From Deltaproteobacteria bacterium (GTDB lineage: Bacteria > Desulfobacterota > Desulfobaccia > Desulfobaccales > 0-14-0-80-60-11): a stretch of DNA of 9,249 nt. Positions within the stretch are counted from its first letter, which is position 1, and each line of letters starts with the position of its first letter. The notes below the pieces were generated by a model. That model did no database searches. It saw nothing but the letters and a program-made list of their open reading frames with translations, and had not been told where the DNA came from. Made by a program: the position numbers and the translations under genes. The stretch spans positions 1 to 9,249 of the forward strand of contig JAKAGH010000116.1 in assembly GCA_021817645.1 (NCBI GenBank), given 5' to 3'. Positions 6,017 to 9,249 of the stretch are shown piece by piece.

Positions 6017-6031
6017 ATATTAAGTTAATAT
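6017..6031. repeat. AT-rich perfect palindrome upstream of the NlpC/P60 promoter
   Basis: ATATTAA and TTAATAT flank a single G, giving a 15-base perfect dyad about 70-85 bases upstream of the predicted start point. It could be an activator or nucleoid-protein site, or simply AT-rich chance sequence. Confidence 0.35.
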
Positions 6032-6172
6032 CAGCTACTTATCGACGCATTTAACCAGGCCGGCTGCGCTCCTTAATCCTGCGTCCTGGAATGAAGGGAA
6101 CTCCGGGACGTTGGGGTTGCGTGCGGTCTGGCGAGGGGTTTTCGGTTTTGCCGGGAAACGGTCAGCAAGGGG

Positions 6173-6207
6173 AAAAAGAATGCAGGGACAGAGCCCCTGC
6201 ATTCTTT
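6173..6207 (-). terminator. Intrinsic terminator of the alpha operon
   Basis: On the minus strand GAATGCAGGG pairs perfectly with CCCTGCATTC around a 7-base loop (GCTCTGT), the stem extends by three A-U pairs, and it runs into TTTTT. It starts 11 bases after the rplQ stop. This is a classic rho-independent terminator and separates the ribosomal operon from the NlpC/P60 gene. Confidence 0.93.
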
Positions 6208-6217
6208 GGTAGCCGGA

Positions 6218-6619
6218 TCAGGTAGCCGCGGCCTTCTTTTTCTGGGCCTTGGGCAGTTTCTCCGGGCGGCCCACCAGCTCGATAATGGACAGGGACGCTC
6301 CGTCTCCCAGGCGCAGCCCAAAAGGAATGATGCGGGTATACCCGCCGGGGCGCTCCAGGTAGCGTTCCCTGAGTTCCCCAAAGAGCTTGGCCACCACTTT
6401 CTTGGAACGCACCACACTCAAAGATTGGCGCCGGGCATGCAAATCCCCGCGTTTGGCCAAGGTAATGATCTGCTCGGCCCACTGGCGCACTTCCTTGGCC
6501 TTGGCGCTGGTGGTTTCCACCCGTTCGTGCTCCAAAAGGGCGGTTACCAGGTTGCGGAGCATGGCCTGGCGATGTTCAGTAGTCCGGGATAGGCGCCGCC
6601 CGGCCTTTAGATGTCTCAT
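6218..6619 (-). CDS. rplQ: 50S ribosomal protein L17
   Basis: L17 is a component of the large ribosomal subunit near the peptide exit tunnel. The 133-residue product shows the conserved N-terminus MRHLKAGRRLSRTTEHRQAM, then LRNLVTALLEHERVETTSAKAKEVR and the GGYTRIIPFGLRLGDGASLSIIEL core, with a short lysine-rich C-terminal tail (KKKAAAT). The ATG overlaps the rpoA stop as ATGA and has an AGAGG element 7 bases upstream, so translation is coupled to rpoA. It is the last gene of the alpha operon. Nothing unusual is seen. Confidence 0.97.
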   Translation of the reverse strand: MRHLKAGRRLSRTTEHRQAMLRNLVTALLEHERVETTSAKAKEVRQWAEQIITLAKRGDLHARRQSLSVVRSKKVVAKLFGELRERYLERPGGYTRIIPFGLRLGDGASLSIIELVGRPEKLPKAQKKKAAAT

Positions 6620-7632
6620 GGCACAACCTCTTCTTTCCTCTCGGGCACCTGTTCCGGGGGCACAAAGTTTTCCAGCTTCATCCCCAGGTGCAATCCCATC
6701 TCCGTGAGGATTTCTTTGATTTCGTTGAGGGACTTGCGTCCAAAATTCTTGGTCTTGAGCATCTCCTGCTCGGTCTTTTGGACCAGTTCCCCGATAAAGC
6801 GGATATTGGCGTTCCGCAGGCAGTTAGCCGCCCGTACCGACAGTTCCAACTCATTGACACTGCGATACAGGTTTTCGTTCAGCGCCGGGACCTCTTCCGG
6901 GGGTCTTTCCTCGGTACCCTCAGCTTCCTCTTCAAAATTGATGAATAGGTTCAGCTGTTCCTTCAGGATCTTGGCCCCATAGGCCACGGCGTTTTCCGGG
7001 CTAATGCTGCCGTCGGTCCAGACCTCCAGGGTCAGCTTGTCGTAGTCGGTGCGCTGCCCCACCCGGGCCTGGGTAACCACGTAATTTACCTTGCGGATAG
7101 GGGAAAAGCTGGCATCCAGGGGGATGTAGCCCACGGGCTGGTCCTCTTCCTTATGGGCTTCCCCGGCCACATAACCTTTGCCGGTCTTGGCCGTCATTTC
7201 CAGGATGAGTTCCCCGTCCGCAGAAAGGCTGGCAATGTGATGCTCCGGGTTCAGGATTTCCACCGTGCCGTCGGTGATGATATCCCCGGCCTTGATTTCC
7301 CCTTTGCCCTTGGCTTCGAGGCGCAGGGTTTTGGTACTGTCGGTGAGCACTTTCAGACGCACCTGCTTCAGGTTCAGGAGGATTTCGGTCACATCCTCCA
7401 AAACCCCCGGAAGCGCAGAAAATTCGTGATAAACATCTTTGATGCGCACCGCAGTGATGGCCGCGCCCCGGAGAGAAGAAAGCAGGACCCGCCGCAGGGC
7501 ATTTCCCAGAGTGGTGCCGAAGCCCCTTTCCAGGGGCTCACAGGAAAATTTCCCATAAAAGCGGTTATGGGTCTCCGTATCTACTTCCAGCCTTCTGGGC
7601 TTAATCAGCTCGCTCCAATTCTTGTGGATCAT
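6616..7632 (-). CDS. rpoA: DNA-directed RNA polymerase subunit alpha
   Basis: This is the alpha subunit that nucleates RNA polymerase assembly and contacts activators and UP-element DNA. At 338 residues it is normal for the family. The N-terminal assembly domain (about 1-232) contains EPLERGFGTTLGNALRRVLL and LPGVLEDVTEILLNLK. An acidic, proline-containing linker follows (about 233-251). The C-terminal domain (about 252-320) has ELELSVRAANCLRNANIRFI, where R267 corresponds to E. coli R265, and KNFGRKSLNEIKEIL. Its Shine-Dalgarno GAGGAG ends only two bases before the ATG, an unusually short spacing. The upstream 107-base gap contains pairing partners for that sequence. It ends in an ATGA overlap with rplQ. 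Confidence 0.98.
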   Translation of the reverse strand: MIHKNWSELIKPRRLEVDTETHNRFYGKFSCEPLERGFGTTLGNALRRVLLSSLRGAAITAVRIKDVYHEFSALPGVLEDVTEILLNLKQVRLKVLTDSTKTLRLEAKGKGEIKAGDIITDGTVEILNPEHHIASLSADGELILEMTAKTGKGYVAGEAHKEEDQPVGYIPLDASFSPIRKVNYVVTQARVGQRTDYDKLTLEVWTDGSISPENAVAYGAKILKEQLNLFINFEEEAEGTEERPPEEVPALNENLYRSVNELELSVRAANCLRNANIRFIGELVQKTEQEMLKTKNFGRKSLNEIKEILTEMGLHLGMKLENFVPPEQVPERKEEVVP

Positions 7633-7739
7633 GGCTCCTCAGAAACAATGCTTGTGATATTTGGTGGCCGATGGCCTCCCGGGAATGAGTCACTCTCCGG
7701 CGTGACTGCCGTCCCGCCGGAGCCCAAGGATTCATGATT
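7633..7739 (-). promoter_or_regulatory. rpsD-rpoA intercistronic region with competing hairpins
   Basis: This is the longest gap inside the operon (107 bases). In the mRNA, CTCCGGC (7722-7716) can pair with GCCGGAG (7701-7695). AGTCAC (7707-7702) can pair with GTGACT (7693-7688). The two stems interleave and cannot easily coexist, because the connecting loop is one base long. In addition GGCTCC (7724-7719), which overlaps the first arm, is complementary to GGAGCC (7638-7633), the rpoA ribosome-binding site region. The pairings are seen directly; that they form a translational switch for rpoA is inference. Confidence 0.45.
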
Positions 7740-8366
7740 CTACTTGGAATAAAGCTCCACGATAAGATGCTCTTGGATGGGCATGGTGATGTCTTCCCGG
7801 GTGGGCAGCATGATGACTCTGCCCTTGGCCTCATCTTTTTCGAGGTCAATCCAGGCGGGGAGGCCGCGGCGGGCCACTGCTTCCAGGGCATCCCGAATTA
7901 TCGGCAAAGTCCGGCCTTTCTCGGTCACCTGGACGACATCCCCTTTCCTGACGAGATAAGAGGGAAGACTTACCTTGCCGCCGTTCACCACAATCTTGCC
8001 ATGGCGCACCAGCAGCCGGGCCTGAGCCCGGGAATTGGCAAATCCCAACCGGTAAACGATATTGTCCAAACGCCGTTCCAGAAGCACTAATAGGTTGGTT
8101 CCGGTAACTCCCTTCTGCCGTTCGGCCTTCTCAAAATAGCCCCTGAACTGCTTCTCCAGTACTCCGTAAATGCGTTTAACTTTTTGTTTTTCCCGCAGCT
8201 GCAAGCCGTAATCGGACAGCTTGCTCCGGCGCTGGCCATGCTGCCCCGGAGGGTAGTGGCGGCGCTCAATGGCGCATTTGTCCGTATAACAGCGGTCTCC
8301 CTTCAGGTATAGTTGAATACCCTCACGGCGGCACAGCCGGCAACTAGGTCCCAGGTATCTGGCCAA
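7740..8366 (-). CDS. rpsD: 30S ribosomal protein S4
   Basis: S4 is a primary 16S rRNA-binding protein that starts assembly of the 30S body and in several bacteria represses its own operon. The 208-residue product begins ARYLGPSCRLCRREG and has an intact zinc-type N-terminus with C9, C12, C26 and C31 (C-x2-C-x13-C-x4-C). The S4 RNA-binding domain follows (ERRLDNIVYRLGFANSRAQA, VRHGKIVVNG), and it ends in the conserved YSK. The start is TTG at 8366, seven bases after AGAGGAG. The only ATG nearby (8373) is followed at once by TAA and is out of frame. It follows rpsK after an 18-base gap. Confidence 0.97.
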   Translation of the reverse strand: MARYLGPSCRLCRREGIQLYLKGDRCYTDKCAIERRHYPPGQHGQRRSKLSDYGLQLREKQKVKRIYGVLEKQFRGYFEKAERQKGVTGTNLLVLLERRLDNIVYRLGFANSRAQARLLVRHGKIVVNGGKVSLPSYLVRKGDVVQVTEKGRTLPIIRDALEAVARRGLPAWIDLEKDEAKGRVIMLPTREDITMPIQEHLIVELYSK

Positions 8367-8384
8367 TTTACATCTCCTCTTAAA

Positions 8385-8777
8385 CTAGACCCGACGCCGT
8401 TTGGGCGGCCGGCAGCCGTTATGCGGAATGGGGCTGACGTCCCGGATCAGATTGATGCTCAGACCCGCAGCCTGGAGGGCCCGCAGGGCCGCTTCCCGGC
8501 CCGCGCCGGGTCCCTTGACGTAGACGTCCACGCTGCGCATGCCGTGTTCCATGGCCTTTTTGGCCGCGTCCTGGGCCGCTAACTGGGCCGCAAAAGGGGT
8601 ACCCTTACGGGAGCCCTTGAAGCCCTGCACCCCCGACGAAGACCAGGAGAGCACGTTGCCCCCGGGATCGGTAATGGTGACTAAGGTATTGTTAAAGGTG
8701 GCCTTGATATGGGCCACTCCCACAGGAATATTCTTCCGTTCCTTCTTCTTCTTACTACGTGACGGTGCTCGGGCCAT
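8385..8777 (-). CDS. rpsK: 30S ribosomal protein S11
   Basis: S11 forms part of the 30S platform near the mRNA exit and E site. The 130-residue product has a lysine-rich N-terminus (ARAPSRSKKKKERK), then VGVAHIKATFNNTLVTITD, GNVLSWSSSGVQGFKGSRKG and the conserved C-terminal DVSPIPHNGCRPPKRRRV. The ATG at 8777 is preferred to the in-frame GTG directly before it, because AAGGAGG lies 4 bases from the ATG but only 1 base from the GTG. The Shine-Dalgarno follows directly on the rpsM stop codon. Confidence 0.97.
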   Translation of the reverse strand: MARAPSRSKKKKERKNIPVGVAHIKATFNNTLVTITDPGGNVLSWSSSGVQGFKGSRKGTPFAAQLAAQDAAKKAMEHGMRSVDVYVKGPGAGREAALRALQAAGLSINLIRDVSPIPHNGCRPPKRRRV

Positions 8778-8786
8778 CACCCCTCC

Positions 8787-9161
8787 TTAAGCCTTCTTCC
8801 TTTTACCCACCACGCTGCGCCGCGGCCCTTTGCGGGTACGGGCGTTGGTATGGGTGCGCTGACCCCGCACGGGCAGACTGCGCCGATGCCTGAGGCCCCG
8901 GTAGCATCCCAGGTCCATCAGGCGTTTGATATTCATGGACACTTCCCGCCGGAGGTCACCTTCCACTTTCAAGGTGGAGTCAATCACCTGGCGAATGCGG
9001 GTGATCTCTCCATCGTTCAAATCCCCGGTCTTTATCGCGCCGTCCACCCCGGCTTCCTTAAGAACCCGGGCCGCAGAGGTGCGGCCGATCCCGAAAATAT
9101 AAGTGAGGGCGATCTCGATTCTTTTATTACGGGGCAAATCGATTCCCGCGATTCTGGCCAA
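8787..9161 (-). CDS. rpsM: 30S ribosomal protein S13
   Basis: S13 sits in the head of the 30S subunit and contacts the 50S subunit and P-site tRNA. The 124-residue product begins ARIAGIDLPRNKRIEIALTY, contains IFGIGRTSAARVL, RLMDLGCYRGLRHRR and LPVRGQRTHTNARTRKG, and ends in a basic tail (GKRKKA). The start is TTG at 9161, seven bases after GGAGG, with no in-frame ATG upstream before the rpmJ gene. The family's usual N-terminus MARIAG fits exactly. Gaps of 14 bases to rpmJ and 9 bases to rpsK show tight operon packing. Confidence 0.97.
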   Translation of the reverse strand: MARIAGIDLPRNKRIEIALTYIFGIGRTSAARVLKEAGVDGAIKTGDLNDGEITRIRQVIDSTLKVEGDLRREVSMNIKRLMDLGCYRGLRHRRSLPVRGQRTHTNARTRKGPRRSVVGKRKKA

Positions 9162-9175
9162 TTCCCTACCTCCCT

Positions 9176-9249
9176 TTAGCCCTGCCGCTGCTTATGTTTG
9201 GGATTCTCACAGATCACCCGCACTACCCCTTTACGGCGAATAATCTTGC
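9176..9249 (-). CDS. rpmJ: 50S ribosomal protein L36, N-terminus off window
   Basis: The last 24 residues of L36 are visible (KIIRRKGVVRVICENPKHKQ then RQG). L36 is the smallest large-subunit protein, about 37 residues, and binds zinc through three cysteines and a histidine. The cysteine and histidine of VICENPKH are present; the first two cysteines lie beyond the window. Its stop is followed 14 bases later by rpsM, and its TAA lies just before the rpsM ribosome-binding site. It opens the visible part of the alpha operon. Confidence 0.95.
   Translation of the reverse strand, partial: KIIRRKGVVRVICENPKHKQRQG

Larger units (their letters stand above)
5769..6172. other. Long regulatory intergenic region upstream of the NlpC/P60 gene
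   Basis: About 400 bases without a supportable gene separate the rplQ terminator from the endopeptidase start. From high to low coordinates it holds about 140 bases with no clear signal, an AT-rich palindrome (6017-6031), an A-tract plus promoter (5954-5992), three operator-like palindromes (5882-5940), and a leader of about 110 bases ending in a strong ribosome-binding site. The leader does not match any riboswitch I can recognise by eye. Confidence 0.6.

Noticed and set aside
7688..7722. H-type pseudoknot in the rpsD-rpoA gap
   Set aside because: The stems have pseudoknot topology, but the loop crossing the 7-bp stem is one base, which is sterically too short, so alternative hairpins are the better reading.
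7153..7737. 194-codon plus-strand frame across rpoA
   Set aside because: It is antisense to conserved rpoA sequence and has no ribosome-binding site or recognisable motif.

Overview
The window looks like a chromosomal segment from a GC-rich Gram-negative bacterium, most plausibly a Desulfobacterota (deltaproteobacterial) lineage. The basis is the rpmJ-rpsM-rpsK-rpsD-rpoA-rplQ gene order, the style of the two-component proteins and a cysteine-bearing PAS domain of a kind I associate with anaerobes. The taxonomic call is inference, not proof. Every gene I can support lies on the minus strand, so transcription runs from high to low coordinates. The long plus-strand open frames are shadows of minus-strand genes.

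Right side (6173-9249): the ribosomal alpha operon. It holds the end of rpmJ (L36), rpsM (S13), rpsK (S11), rpsD (S4), rpoA (RNA polymerase alpha) and rplQ (L17), and it closes with a textbook intrinsic terminator 11 bases after the rplQ stop. rpsM and rpsD both start with TTG in the same local sequence. The 107-base gap between rpsD and rpoA contains mutually exclusive inverted repeats, one arm of which can also pair with the rpoA ribosome-binding site.

Middle (4902-6172): an exported NlpC/P60 peptidoglycan endopeptidase with a very basic linker, preceded by a long leader. A promoter with a perfect TTGACA -35 box and an upstream A-tract fits about 180 bases before the start codon. Immediately downstream of its predicted start point lie three copies of a 14-bp palindrome (AGGTA-N4-TRCCT). 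That layout suggests a dedicated repressor.

Centre-left (3177-4626): a compact three-gene cassette joined by two ATGA stop/start overlaps. It encodes a 44-residue single-pass membrane protein that is easily missed, a 322-residue protein with the full motif set of the Amidoligase_2 (glutamine-synthetase-fold) family, and a 117-residue cysteine-containing protein I do not recognise. With the upstream peptidoglycan hydrolase, this is the part of the window most likely to hold an undescribed function, possibly ATP-dependent peptide or cell-wall modification.

Left side (1-2963): a translationally coupled signalling cassette. It consists of a membrane histidine kinase, an Rcp1-like single-domain response regulator that overlaps it by 38 bases, and a receiver-PAS-PAS protein that overlaps the regulator by 4 bases and runs off the window. 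Together they look like a phosphorelay whose last member adds its own sensing domains.
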